Assembly: GCA_050304135.1 (NCBI GenBank)
Contig: JBNLDC010000067.1
Span: 90,646-154,645 of the forward strand
From: JAFGNB01 sp050304135
Lineage (GTDB): Bacteria > Fibrobacterota > Chitinivibrionia > Chitinivibrionales > Chitinispirillaceae
DNA: 64,000 nucleotides
Direction: 5' to 3'
Shown: piece by piece, positions 45,808 to 54,924 of the stretch
Layout of the letters: each line of letters starts with the position of its first letter
How positions within the stretch are numbered: position 1 is the stretch's first letter
Notes under the pieces: model-generated
What the model was told of the DNA's origin: nothing
The model's database searches: none
Seen by the model: the letters and a program-made list of their open reading frames with translations, nothing else
Translations under genes and position numbers: made by a program

Positions 45808-47276
45808 CTGTATATTTTATATTTTGCATCGTTGGCCTTATATGCCCTACTTGGATACAAGTTATCTTGTTTGAAATCTGATACCCATTCTGAACCATTA
45901 TACATTTCAATATGTCCGTAGATACTTTTAGCTCCTTCATAGCTTTGCATTACAATAATATCACCTTTTTGAGGCTGATAACCAACTGCTGAGACCTCAA
46001 TAAAACCATATTTTTCCAAATATGGTCCATACTCTTTTGCCGGAACTGGGTGAGGTGTAATATCTATTCCACCAGCTAGGATGCCTAATCGGACATGTTT
46101 AGCACAACGCCCCTTCCCATAGGGTGGTACAGCATTTTTATTCAAGTAATCGATGGCCTTTTCGATGTTAAATTTATCACTTTCAGTTTTGCTAAAATTG
46201 TCATTTTCATCCTCCCCCGCTTTCTTCTCTGTTGATCCCCCATCAGTACTGCTTTTACCCGTCGCGTCATCAGTTCCACTACCTGAATTACTCCCTGCTC
46301 CAGCAGTTCCAGTACTTCCATTTCCTCTACTCCCGCCCTTACCTCCCCCACTCCCGGCCCCGGCCCCCGCACCACCCTTACTCTTCACCATCGTCGCCGA
46401 CCCCGCATCCTTCAACTCCACCTTGTACGGTCCCGGCGGAGTATCCGAAATCTTCACATACCCCTTGTCATCGAGCTTCTCATCCTTTGTGGTGCCATCA
46501 GCGAACGTCACCGTCACGGTCTTGTCGGCCACGGCGAACCCGCTGTCAATGCCCAGGTCGATCTCGACATAATCCTTGAACTCCAGGAGCCCGCTCTCCT
46601 GTTTACTCCCCACCGGTATCGTGTCCACCATTACCATAAAGAAATACTCGGGCGGGTTGTATTTTTTGCCGTACTTACGCAGTTCCTCTTCGGTGGGGAT
46701 ATCGTCGGTATCTTCCTGGTAGATGTATTTCCAGTTTAATTCAACTTTGTTGTTTTTTATAACGGTGGGAATTTTAACGACGGGATCATGATTGCCGTCA
46801 TTGTCGTACTCATATACGATAACCGTTACCTCGTCACCCTCTTCAACCCCGTTGGTGAAGATGCAGCTCATGGCCACCTCTTCATCCCTGTGGACCTCCA
46901 CCTTGCTCCACTTCATGCTCGACACTTCAATCGGTGGACGTACCGGAATGGAATTTGAATCTATCGATAGACGATGCTTCGGAAGTTCAACTTCGAGATA
47001 CACGAAATCATCAGGCTTTACCTTTTCCGGTATTACGATCCTTCCCTTCCAACGGTTGAGTACCATTACCCCCTCAACCTTTCCGAGTTTTTTTCCTTTT
47101 TCGGTGTACAAGGTCGCCTTGACTTTTCCGCCATCTCCTACGAGAAGAGTTTTTACCTCAAAATGCGCCTCGAATCCCGCATACGCACGACCCTGCTGCC
47201 AAAGCGCATATATGATCTGAGACTCTACAGTAATTTTCTGCTGGGAATCGGTAGGTACCGATTTCGTAGTATTCAT
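45792..47276 (-). CDS. T6SS amidase effector with N-terminal KWSK module
   Basis: 494 residues. Residues 1-118 are an unassigned beta-rich region. Residues about 119-292 form an Ig-like module (starting MKWSKVEV) shared with the PAAR protein. A low-complexity Gly/Ser/Thr linker follows (about 298-350), then an NlpC/P60- or CHAP-like cysteine hydrolase (about 365-494) with Cys391 in GRCAKHVR, His455 in YGHIEMYNG and Asp467 in WVSDFKQ. Such enzymes cut peptidoglycan stems. There is no signal peptide, consistent with T6SS delivery. DNA for the toxin end is about 33% G+C against about 60% for the module (120-nt samples), so the tip looks newly acquired. Confidence 0.8.
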   Translation of the reverse strand: MNTTKSVPTDSQQKITVESQIIYALWQQGRAYAGFEAHFEVKTLLVGDGGKVKATLYTEKGKKLGKVEGVMVLNRWKGRIVIPEKVKPDDFVYLEVELPKHRLSIDSNSIPVRPPIEVSSMKWSKVEVHRDEEVAMSCIFTNGVEEGDEVTVIVYEYDNDGNHDPVVKIPTVIKNNKVELNWKYIYQEDTDDIPTEEELRKYGKKYNPPEYFFMVMVDTIPVGSKQESGLLEFKDYVEIDLGIDSGFAVADKTVTVTFADGTTKDEKLDDKGYVKISDTPPGPYKVELKDAGSATMVKSKGGAGAGAGSGGGKGGSRGNGSTGTAGAGSNSGSGTDDATGKSSTDGGSTEKKAGEDENDNFSKTESDKFNIEKAIDYLNKNAVPPYGKGRCAKHVRLGILAGGIDITPHPVPAKEYGPYLEKYGFIEVSAVGYQPQKGDIIVMQSYEGAKSIYGHIEMYNGSEWVSDFKQDNLYPSRAYKANDAKYKIYRWNGK

Positions 47277-47306
47277 TCGTTGCGCCCTTTATTCGTACAT
47301 AATTAG

Positions 47307-47756
47307 TCAGACTTCATCATCGGATAAAGAATCCACATCCGTTTTCAGGGTTCGTATGATCGTTTCCACTTCGACGGCAATGGTCTTTACCGTTTTTTTG
47401 TTGAAGGTTGCCGTGAAAAGATACACCTTGTTGTTAATTGCGAAATACCACTGTTTCTGAATAAACTTTATTTCGTCGTTCGGCTGATAACTGTAGGTGA
47501 TTTCGACCCCCGGAGTACTCCCGAAAAATGCAGCCGGTTTTTGCGAAAGCAATTCGAAACCGGGCAGCATGCCGGCACTGGTTTCCGTCTGTTGCTTCGC
47601 GAACGTTTCCAGATCGACGTCCTCATGCAGACCGGGAAGCACCGTCAACACGAGATTGTGCTGCGTACCGCTGTCGTGGGGACCTTCGAAGGTGTAGACT
47701 GTTGTTTCCTTCCACCCGTCGGGAAAGGTGAGTTTGAAGAGATTGTTGGTGATCAT
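47307..47756 (-). CDS. DcrB/DUF1795-family protein (EagR-like chaperone)
   Basis: 149 residues, AGGAAAG before the ATG, no signal peptide. The start (LFKLTFPDGWKETTVYTFEGP) and the core (NLVLTVLPGLHEDVDLETFAKQQ) match the DcrB/DUF1795 fold. Cytoplasmic members, known as EagR or Eag proteins, are chaperones that load effectors onto VgrG/PAAR spikes. It lies directly upstream of the amidase effector gene, 30 bp away. Eag proteins usually shield transmembrane segments of effectors; no such segment is obvious in the neighbours, so its client is uncertain. Confidence 0.75.
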   Translation of the reverse strand: MITNNLFKLTFPDGWKETTVYTFEGPHDSGTQHNLVLTVLPGLHEDVDLETFAKQQTETSAGMLPGFELLSQKPAAFFGSTPGVEITYSYQPNDEIKFIQKQWYFAINNKVYLFTATFNKKTVKTIAVEVETIIRTLKTDVDSLSDDEV

Positions 47757-47787
47757 GCTTTCCTATTCCTTTGTATATGCAACAATT

Positions 47788-49128
47788 TTAAAACAGCTTA
47801 ACAACCCCGTTAACTGTACCGATGTAAATAACACCATCCACATCAACAACAGCTCTCGTGGTTGCGGTATTGGGGAGTTGAACAGTCCAGAGTTCTTTTC
47901 CCCGGCTTGCATCAACCGCCATAAGCGTTGAGTTATAAGAAACCAGTATTGATTGACTTAAAGAAGTTATGAAATACTCCTGAGCAACCTCTTTTAAGCG
48001 CCGTTTCCACACTATAGTACCTTCGCGAACAGCCCACAGATACTTTTGTCCGCAAAAGACCACCAGACCAGCATCGGTAATCGATGGTCTTTGGAGTGGG
48101 AACGCATTTTCAGGTATTTTTTTTCTCCAGAGTACCGACCCATCAAGAGCCACTTTACAAATTTCACCCTTCAGTCCCGACAGCAGTTTATTTTCTCTGG
48201 TAATTGTGGTGATATGCTCTCCTACAGGACGATCACCTTCTCCACTATACTGCTGTTGCTTTTGCTGTTCAATCTCTGCAAGTTCTTCCAATTGTTTACT
48301 GGTGCCTACAAGCGAAATTACGCAAATTGCACCGCTTTTATAGGGCGCTAATGCGACAATTTTTCCTTTAACAGGTAGTTTTCCCGGTTCAGAAGAAGTG
48401 CAATCAAACAACAATAATCCATTATTGCAATCTGACACTATCCATACTTCAGATTTTTTGCTGTAACAGTCACTCCCGATCCGTATATAACCGTTCCAGG
48501 TAGGCGTAAATGTCTTGTTTTGCGGAGAGAATCTTCCAAAATCGATTTCCGCCATTCCATAATCAGGTCCGTCAGACATGGCACGTTCAATAACAACCGC
48601 GATGCAATTCTGACCGTTCACACTTAAAGCGATTTTAGGATGAGCATTTCCGTCCACCGGATAATTTCCCAGTGTATCGATGGAATAATCATGGGCAATT
48701 TTAAAGATCGAAAAGACTCCATCACCGGACGCAGTCGCGGCAATAATTCCCGTGTGATTCCATAGCAGATCTCCGGCATTGCACCGTATCTCTTTTTCTT
48801 CTTCTGCATTTTCTGGAAGTAGAATGGAAAGTCTGTCGGTGTACGCTGCGAGTACCCTTGCCCCATCAAAAACCACCTGATGTACAACATCCCTCTTTTT
48901 TCCGAATGGAGCGATTGAATCATAGGCACCTGGGTGAATACTGGCATTGGCCAGAAAAGAGGCATGTTGGGATTCAGATACATTCCAATTATCATCGGTA
49001 GTTTTATTTGAAGTATTGTCTGGTAACACGTTGTGTATCCATAGTAAAATAACCATTGAAAACCCGACCGCTCCCATTCGGGTTTTATACAAATTCACAT
49101 TAGTAATCCTGCTTGTTTTCGATCGCAT
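47788..49128 (-). CDS. Membrane-anchored beta-propeller protein (PQQ-like repeats)
   Basis: 446 residues from ATG 49128 (AAGG five bases upstream), overlapping the preceding gene by 29 bp. One hydrophobic segment (about 17-35, GAVGFSMVILLWIHNVL) then a propeller made of repeats such as DGSVLWRKKIPENAF, VREGTIVWKRRL and RGKELWTVQLPNTATT, ending with VDGVIYIGTVNGVVKLF. The repeat pattern is that of PQQ-type or quinoprotein-like propellers, though no cofactor is implied. The anchor places the propeller in the periplasm. It follows a cytoplasmic propeller gene and the metallopeptidase gene; immunity or adaptor function is inference. Confidence 0.65.
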   Translation of the reverse strand: MRSKTSRITNVNLYKTRMGAVGFSMVILLWIHNVLPDNTSNKTTDDNWNVSESQHASFLANASIHPGAYDSIAPFGKKRDVVHQVVFDGARVLAAYTDRLSILLPENAEEEKEIRCNAGDLLWNHTGIIAATASGDGVFSIFKIAHDYSIDTLGNYPVDGNAHPKIALSVNGQNCIAVVIERAMSDGPDYGMAEIDFGRFSPQNKTFTPTWNGYIRIGSDCYSKKSEVWIVSDCNNGLLLFDCTSSEPGKLPVKGKIVALAPYKSGAICVISLVGTSKQLEELAEIEQQKQQQYSGEGDRPVGEHITTITRENKLLSGLKGEICKVALDGSVLWRKKIPENAFPLQRPSITDAGLVVFCGQKYLWAVREGTIVWKRRLKEVAQEYFITSLSQSILVSYNSTLMAVDASRGKELWTVQLPNTATTRAVVDVDGVIYIGTVNGVVKLF

Positions 49129-50326
49129 ACACACCTTTTTCAGTACCCATCAGGAGTATCCCCGAACCAGCCTGGACAACAGGAGTTGTAATTACTTCCG
49201 GAGATTGGTAAATTTTTCGATCCCACATGAGGCAATCCCAAACAAAGATATGTAGACCCGTTGCAATGAAGAGTACGTCACCAATAACCGAAGCGTATAC
49301 CGGGAACCCGGAAATAAAGGTATCGAAGTGTACCACCTCTGTCAGGTCTGAAGACCACGCTTTAAAACTGGCTTCGCCAACAACGATTCGATACCCCGAT
49401 GAACAGGAAAGTGCCGGACAAACAGGGAAGATTCCGATGTCCTCTAATGTATATAATATCTTATTCGTTTTTATATCGATACAATCGAGATCGAATCGAC
49501 TGCCTGTTCTGGAGAGAGAAAACAATTCACCGGTTTTATTGTTCCCGGAAATAAACAGTAGTTCCTTATCGAAAACATATTTCCGAACAGGTTTTAATTT
49601 TGAATCTGTCATCACCAACGTTTGGTTAACCCCAAAGAATATTCCCGCAGTCAACCAGACCGGTGGTACAATGTTATTACCGTAGTAAGAAATGGTTTCA
49701 ACCTGTTCCGGATCACAGAGTCCGGAATCTTCATCAGGATCCCCTAATTTCTCAAGATCAATACATTCATGAGTTACAAACGGCTCATCCATATCCGGGA
49801 TGTAAGGAGGCGACATAAGCCCCGACAACAGGATACTTGAACCATTAAGAAGGACATCTCCGAATCCCCTCTTTCCCCCGAGCAACAGATAGATCTGTTT
49901 TTTGATCTCACCACGTGTATTTAAAACAGACAAAGAATCATCCATCCAGACGACATGGCTATCACCAAGAGAACCGCATTTGCCTCCCTGACGGATAAAA
50001 CCTCCAGCTAATTCATTTTGTAAATTCCCATCCAGAATACCCCATCCTTCTGATGACTTAACAAGAGCAGTCTTTTCTGTTGTAAATATTGATTCAACAG
50101 CACCGCCGAGAATTTTCCGGAATTCAATCGAATTGAAAATCGGTTTTGGCAAAGGCCGGTTATCGAAACCATCGCGAGACAAACCGCCATATCTGCCGGG
50201 ATATCCCGGCAAAACGTTTTCGTTTCCTTCGCTTACAACCTCGAGTAATTCATTAAAAGCAGACAGATATTCACTCTCACCAATATGCAACCAGCTTCGA
50301 TACAGTGAAACTTGATCTGGATTCAT
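49100..50326 (-). CDS. Cytoplasmic beta-propeller protein beside the metallopeptidase cargo
   Basis: 408 residues, no signal peptide. It starts one base after the metallopeptidase stop (TGA-G-ATG), so the two are co-translated. The first 55 residues look helical (SLYRSWLHIGESEYLSAFNELLEV); the rest has short Gly-rich beta repeats ending with a propeller-like closing blade (VVQAGSGILLMGTEKGVYAIENK). No family name is certain. Its tight coupling to a predicted toxin suggests a cytosolic antidote or loading partner. The protein encoded next appears to be a membrane-anchored relative of the same fold. Confidence 0.6.
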   Translation of the reverse strand: MNPDQVSLYRSWLHIGESEYLSAFNELLEVVSEGNENVLPGYPGRYGGLSRDGFDNRPLPKPIFNSIEFRKILGGAVESIFTTEKTALVKSSEGWGILDGNLQNELAGGFIRQGGKCGSLGDSHVVWMDDSLSVLNTRGEIKKQIYLLLGGKRGFGDVLLNGSSILLSGLMSPPYIPDMDEPFVTHECIDLEKLGDPDEDSGLCDPEQVETISYYGNNIVPPVWLTAGIFFGVNQTLVMTDSKLKPVRKYVFDKELLFISGNNKTGELFSLSRTGSRFDLDCIDIKTNKILYTLEDIGIFPVCPALSCSSGYRIVVGEASFKAWSSDLTEVVHFDTFISGFPVYASVIGDVLFIATGLHIFVWDCLMWDRKIYQSPEVITTPVVQAGSGILLMGTEKGVYAIENKQDY

Positions 50327-50327
50327 C

Positions 50328-53300
50328 TCAGCAGCTTTCCATTATGCCACCAGGGACTGCGGCAGCAACCGAAAAATTATCCTTCGTCGGTAGTTCCTTA
50401 TGCGATAAACCAAGCATCTCGCAGAAATATCTCCAGAATTTACCGGCATCATTCTTTACCAACTCCAGTTTACTTCCACTCCACGATGTACTACCAAGAC
50501 CTAAAAAAGGTGATTTCACTTCAACGTGATAATGAGTTTTCGCTTCAGGCTTGGCGGTAATCCAGGCAACATACGCGGCATATTTTGCAGAAGTGTTCAG
50601 ACTCTTATTCAGATGAACAGCCTGCCCGGCAGTAAAATTATCAACAAGGTACCTAGGTTGAGGAACGATAAAAGTTTCTTCGTACGGTTTTGACCCTTTT
50701 ACCTTGAGAGCCATTTTATTTATAAGGTTTTTTTGTATACCAGTATCAATTTTATCTAGAATACCTACAATATCGTCATAGTTTGCAGAATTCCAGAATT
50801 TAAACCGCAAATTCACGGGGAGTATAATAATACCGGTAAAATTTAACCCGCTTTTTAGACCACCTTTGCTGTAAGGATCCGGGCCAAGCGGATACAGATG
50901 TAGATCAAAGGTTCCTTTCCCGCTTTTTTCATTTTTCGTATTTCTCAGTGTTTTTGCAGGATAGTTGCAATACGTTCGCGAGTCTTTCGCCATATCACGC
51001 GGATCCCCTGAATCGGCAGCATCAAGCATAAGTTTATAATCATCTTCGTTCTTTTTTATAACGCTAAATTCACATTTTTCCTTGGGAATGAATTCCTTGT
51101 TACACCATACCGCAAAATGCCAATAATACCTGCTGCGAACAGTCATATTCGACTGCATCATTCCATAAGCATCCTTTATAAATGGAGCACCCGGTTTGAA
51201 ATCGACAAAACCCATCTGCCAATAACAGCAATTATTCCATTTTTCATGATAATCATCATCCAGACTTTGTGCATGTCCGAATTCATGCGCTGCCGTAAAT
51301 CTCCCATTGCCATCCCGTACATTCTGATTCGCTCTTATTTGTCCTTTTTCTTTCCCCATTGAGCTGCGCCCCGGGGTACCGGAAGGATGAACCATGATAA
51401 TGGTATGTTGATTCGGCTTTGTTACCTGTTCCAGATAAAACCGTATATTGACTTGATGGATATCGTCGCTATTTTTTTCATACAAAAGAGACACCAGTTG
51501 ATTGTTGGCGGCATCGTTCCATTCATTGGTCAGATTTTTGAAAGTGCTATTTACCCAGTCCTGTGCATAGGGAGTATGGGCTGTTGCATCTTCACAATGC
51601 CAACGGAAATAATTATATATATAAGAAATTTGTCGTCCGTTTCTGAAATCGACCATCCTCAAAAGATATGCATCAAAATTCCCGATATTATGATAATCTC
51701 GATAATGACGCTGTTGGAAATTGGTAACCAGAGTACACCGTTTGGGATGGAGAAAAACCGCTGCGCGATGTCCGGCAAGGGCAGGATCGCTGATTCTGTC
51801 CTGATATACGGCATAAAGCCTCCGATTAAAAAGAACACCAAATATCCTTTTTCCGGTGAAGGGAATCCGCCGGGAGGGGACTCCATTTTTGGAATAATAC
51901 TCTTTTTTATTTCCAACATCAGGATCGATCACTTCAAAGTCGGTGCCCAGCAAAGCCCCCTCGCCTTTTGCATCTGGAATTGGAGCAAATACCTGGTTGG
52001 TAAGCACAATATCCTCAAGACAGAACGTCAGCGGAGCAGTACTCGCGGTAACAGCATTGCCGTAAGGCTTTAACGAAAGTTTATCCTTAACCACTGGGAG
52101 ATAATCATCGCGTAAATCAGCCCCGGAAGTGACATCAGCCAAAGTACAATTATAGCGTGTTGTAAATCCTTTAGAGTTCCAATGCTTCGGTAAATCATGA
52201 TGTTTCCAGCGATCCTCCGGCTTCAAGGCACCTGCTGCAGCCTCTGTTTTGGTCACGATTGCCGGAGTATCCGTGGAACTACCGGTATAAATCCATTGAT
52301 CAACCGTCTTGAATTCAAAATGGAAATCAGCTGGAGGCGTTGGCGGCAAAGGACCGGGAAAGAGAACCTTTACCCAGTAAACACCATTTTTCCACCTGGT
52401 CTCCGTATTGATTTTCGTGCCGTCCCGATATGCCTCAACAATTAATCCACTTGGGACTTCTGCCAGTTTTGATAAAACCCGGTCCCAATACAACAAACGA
52501 ATATGGTACATTTCAGCATATAAATTGGCCGGATCAACATACACCCGCTTGATAAACTGATGCCATAATGGACACTCGATCGGAGGATCATCGAGCCGGG
52601 TTTTGTGTTTACGATTGGTATCTTTCGGGCAGTTGATGTTCTGGAGCATTTTTTCTTCGACAAAGAGTACTTCAACCCGCCGGTTTTTTTGTGAGCGGTA
52701 ATTGTCCTGTTCAACGTTCTCGATCGGGTATGATTCGCCGCAGGCCACGTATGGGTGTTCCTTTGAAAACTTTGCCGCCAGTACCTTCCGTTTTGCCTGC
52801 AGCTGATCAGATGTCAGACTCATAGTGAGCCGTAACTGAGCAACGTACAAATCATATACTGCACGCCATGCTTCAACCGGCCATTTGTGCTGACTGTCTG
52901 TTTTTACCTGTTGTTTGATATTTGCGACTTTAACGGAATCAGGAATTCGCTCGTTAAAAAAAGCATTGCAGGCAGCTTCTGTTTGATCATTCCAGGAATT
53001 GGAACTACCCAGAGGATGACATGCCGGAGAAAGATCTCCCCGAACACAAAAGTGAGCTAGAATCTGCTGATAATCTTCTATCTTGTGACGTGCTGCACAG
53101 ACCGTGGCCCATGCCTCACCCTCCTCGGCTGGCTCCGCTGCACCAGGATCAGCACCTAAAAGAAGAAACAGCACATTTTGTGCACGTTGTTCAGACAGGG
53201 TATAATTCAATGCGTACCCGCCAGAGGTATCAGTATGCCCGGCGATAAGCAGACGTTGATCAGGATTAAATTCGCTTTCCTTGAAAACAAGCGTAAGCAT

Positions 53301-53561
53301 ATTCAATCCGCAAGCCTGCTCCTGTTTTTGCTGTATAGCCTGATCACCGGGGTTGGTCGCATCATCTTCAGTACCATCCGTTGAACTTTTACCGGCAGGT
53401 TTATCGGGCATCATGACGGCACTGTCGAGATGGAAGAGCACATCTTCCATTTCGAGAATATTTATTACTGCGTCTTTGACGGTAGCTTCACTTGAAGTAC
53501 TTGTTGGTACAGAAATCGTTACCGGGCTCAACCCTCCGGTGACATTAACAGGATCAGACAT
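50328..53561 (-). CDS. OmpA-module zinc metallopeptidase, predicted T6SS cargo
   Basis: 1077 residues without signal peptide. Residues about 30-298 are an OmpA domain (MEDVLFHLDSAVMMP, LLIAGHTDTSGGYALNY, NRRVEVLFVEEK) split by a long insert containing WPVEAWRAVYDLY, the same layout as in the 1526-residue cargo. The middle has beta-rich unassigned regions. A zinc protease motif HEFGH (759-763), within TAAHEFGHAQSLDDDYHEKW, follows; Glu760 would be catalytic. The C-terminal about 300 residues are unassigned. DNA is more AT-rich than vgrG. A toxin that anchors to peptidoglycan and cleaves proteins is a reasonable inference. Confidence 0.72.
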   Translation of the reverse strand: MSDPVNVTGGLSPVTISVPTSTSSEATVKDAVINILEMEDVLFHLDSAVMMPDKPAGKSSTDGTEDDATNPGDQAIQQKQEQACGLNMLTLVFKESEFNPDQRLLIAGHTDTSGGYALNYTLSEQRAQNVLFLLLGADPGAAEPAEEGEAWATVCAARHKIEDYQQILAHFCVRGDLSPACHPLGSSNSWNDQTEAACNAFFNERIPDSVKVANIKQQVKTDSQHKWPVEAWRAVYDLYVAQLRLTMSLTSDQLQAKRKVLAAKFSKEHPYVACGESYPIENVEQDNYRSQKNRRVEVLFVEEKMLQNINCPKDTNRKHKTRLDDPPIECPLWHQFIKRVYVDPANLYAEMYHIRLLYWDRVLSKLAEVPSGLIVEAYRDGTKINTETRWKNGVYWVKVLFPGPLPPTPPADFHFEFKTVDQWIYTGSSTDTPAIVTKTEAAAGALKPEDRWKHHDLPKHWNSKGFTTRYNCTLADVTSGADLRDDYLPVVKDKLSLKPYGNAVTASTAPLTFCLEDIVLTNQVFAPIPDAKGEGALLGTDFEVIDPDVGNKKEYYSKNGVPSRRIPFTGKRIFGVLFNRRLYAVYQDRISDPALAGHRAAVFLHPKRCTLVTNFQQRHYRDYHNIGNFDAYLLRMVDFRNGRQISYIYNYFRWHCEDATAHTPYAQDWVNSTFKNLTNEWNDAANNQLVSLLYEKNSDDIHQVNIRFYLEQVTKPNQHTIIMVHPSGTPGRSSMGKEKGQIRANQNVRDGNGRFTAAHEFGHAQSLDDDYHEKWNNCCYWQMGFVDFKPGAPFIKDAYGMMQSNMTVRSRYYWHFAVWCNKEFIPKEKCEFSVIKKNEDDYKLMLDAADSGDPRDMAKDSRTYCNYPAKTLRNTKNEKSGKGTFDLHLYPLGPDPYSKGGLKSGLNFTGIIILPVNLRFKFWNSANYDDIVGILDKIDTGIQKNLINKMALKVKGSKPYEETFIVPQPRYLVDNFTAGQAVHLNKSLNTSAKYAAYVAWITAKPEAKTHYHVEVKSPFLGLGSTSWSGSKLELVKNDAGKFWRYFCEMLGLSHKELPTKDNFSVAAAVPGGIMESC

Positions 53562-53666
53562 TGTAGCAATTTCCCAGTGTCAGTGGTGATGGATGTGAAA
53601 TACTTTATTTCTCGACTATTTCAAATGCGAGCAACATACTACTCACTTCAATTGAAATTTGTATAA

Positions 53667-54776
53667 TTATGAATTCAAATCCAATGTCATATTGACTTTT
53701 CCCGGAGCGACCTTTTCAATTTTTGCTTTACCGCTTCCATCGAGGGTCCCTTCCTTGATTTCTCCTGAAGCCAGCATCGTTTTAAATTTTTTATTTTTTA
53801 CCGGAGTTCCTTCTTCATCTTTCACGCACACTTCCGCATGGTCCTGCATATACAACATTCCCGACTGCTCATGCAGATCGTCAATAGTCACCTTGAAAAA
53901 GAAGAACGGCTGGGAATACCGCTTTTTTTCACCCTTCTTTTCGGCTATTTTCATGAATTTCTCATCGACATCCAACTTCCAAGAAGCCTTCGTCTGGTCC
54001 CCACTTACATTTTTTTCAATAGTGGCCAATTCATAATCGGTATACCCGCCGTCGCGCACAAACACAGTAAAAACCGCTTTTCCCGATGTTACCCCGACGG
54101 TTTCAGCAATCATATCTACAGTATCGCCCACCTTCGCTTCGGCTTTTGACCATTTGACATTAGTGAGCCCCCGAAGTGTGATGTCATAGTTTCCCTCATC
54201 AATGCCGCCTTTTTTTACGGATCCGGCAAGTGGCCCGGCCATTTCTCTACCGCTTCCCATGTCGATACGATACTGCAGTCCGCCAACCGGATTTTTAGCT
54301 TTGTCAATATAGAGTGCATCGAGTGAATGGATACTCACCTCGTCCGTTTCCGCTGACTGCCCTGCGATGGAGGCACTTATCAGTGCGGCAGTCGCCGCAC
54401 TCACACTGCCGCCCCCGGCTCCGGCTCCACCGCCGCCGCCGCCGCCACCACCACCCCCACCACCGCCACCGGTGCCGATCAGCACATCAAATGCACCAGT
54501 AATAACGGGTGCGGGCGGTCCGACACAGAGGAATTGATCACCCATCGTTGCAGCAGGCATTTTTCCGATAAGAACGGTGGGCACTCCCGGGCCAACGCAA
54601 TTCATGCCGACATGCGGAATCGGCGGAGTACCCGGAGTAACCATGGGACACAGGTGCATATCGGATCCCATACGGATAGCAGGCATTTTATTAATTAAAA
54701 CTGTCGGGCATCCCGGTCCGATTACCGATCCCCCGTGAGCCGTCATTGATCCGAGTTTTGCTGCCGGTCCCGGCAT
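53667..54776 (-). CDS. PAAR-like spike protein with poly-Gly linker and KWSK module
   Basis: 369 residues, GGAG before the ATG. Residues 1-101 are a DUF4150/PAAR-like spike with two related halves (GPGCPTVLINKMPAIRMGS and GPGVPTVLIGKMPAATMGD) that should cap the VgrG tip. A run of 15 Gly then Gly/Ala/Ser (102-123) acts as linker. Residues about 205-369 are the Ig-like module beginning VKWSKAEAKVGDTVDMI, shared with the amidase effector. No toxin domain is attached. It lies between vgrG and the first cargo gene, as expected for a spike adaptor. Confidence 0.85.
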   Translation of the reverse strand: MPGPAAKLGSMTAHGGSVIGPGCPTVLINKMPAIRMGSDMHLCPMVTPGTPPIPHVGMNCVGPGVPTVLIGKMPAATMGDQFLCVGPPAPVITGAFDVLIGTGGGGGGGGGGGGGGGAGAGGGSVSAATAALISASIAGQSAETDEVSIHSLDALYIDKAKNPVGGLQYRIDMGSGREMAGPLAGSVKKGGIDEGNYDITLRGLTNVKWSKAEAKVGDTVDMIAETVGVTSGKAVFTVFVRDGGYTDYELATIEKNVSGDQTKASWKLDVDEKFMKIAEKKGEKKRYSQPFFFFKVTIDDLHEQSGMLYMQDHAEVCVKDEEGTPVKNKKFKTMLASGEIKEGTLDGSGKAKIEKVAPGKVNMTLDLNS

Positions 54777-54924
54777 TATCTGCTCCTTTTATCGATATTC
54801 CGTATTGCTGATTGTCATGATGACAATTTCACTCATCCACGCAAATACAATAGAATGAACTGTTGCGTGGCACAAATCGTAAACGCGACTCCTCGCCGAA
54901 GAGCGGCCCCGCAATCAACCACGA

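Noticed and set aside
54400..54480. Long GGC/GGT repeat suspected as an assembly artefact or unstable repeat
   Set aside because: It encodes an in-frame poly-Gly linker between two intact domains, with mixed Gly codons, so it is explained as a protein linker.
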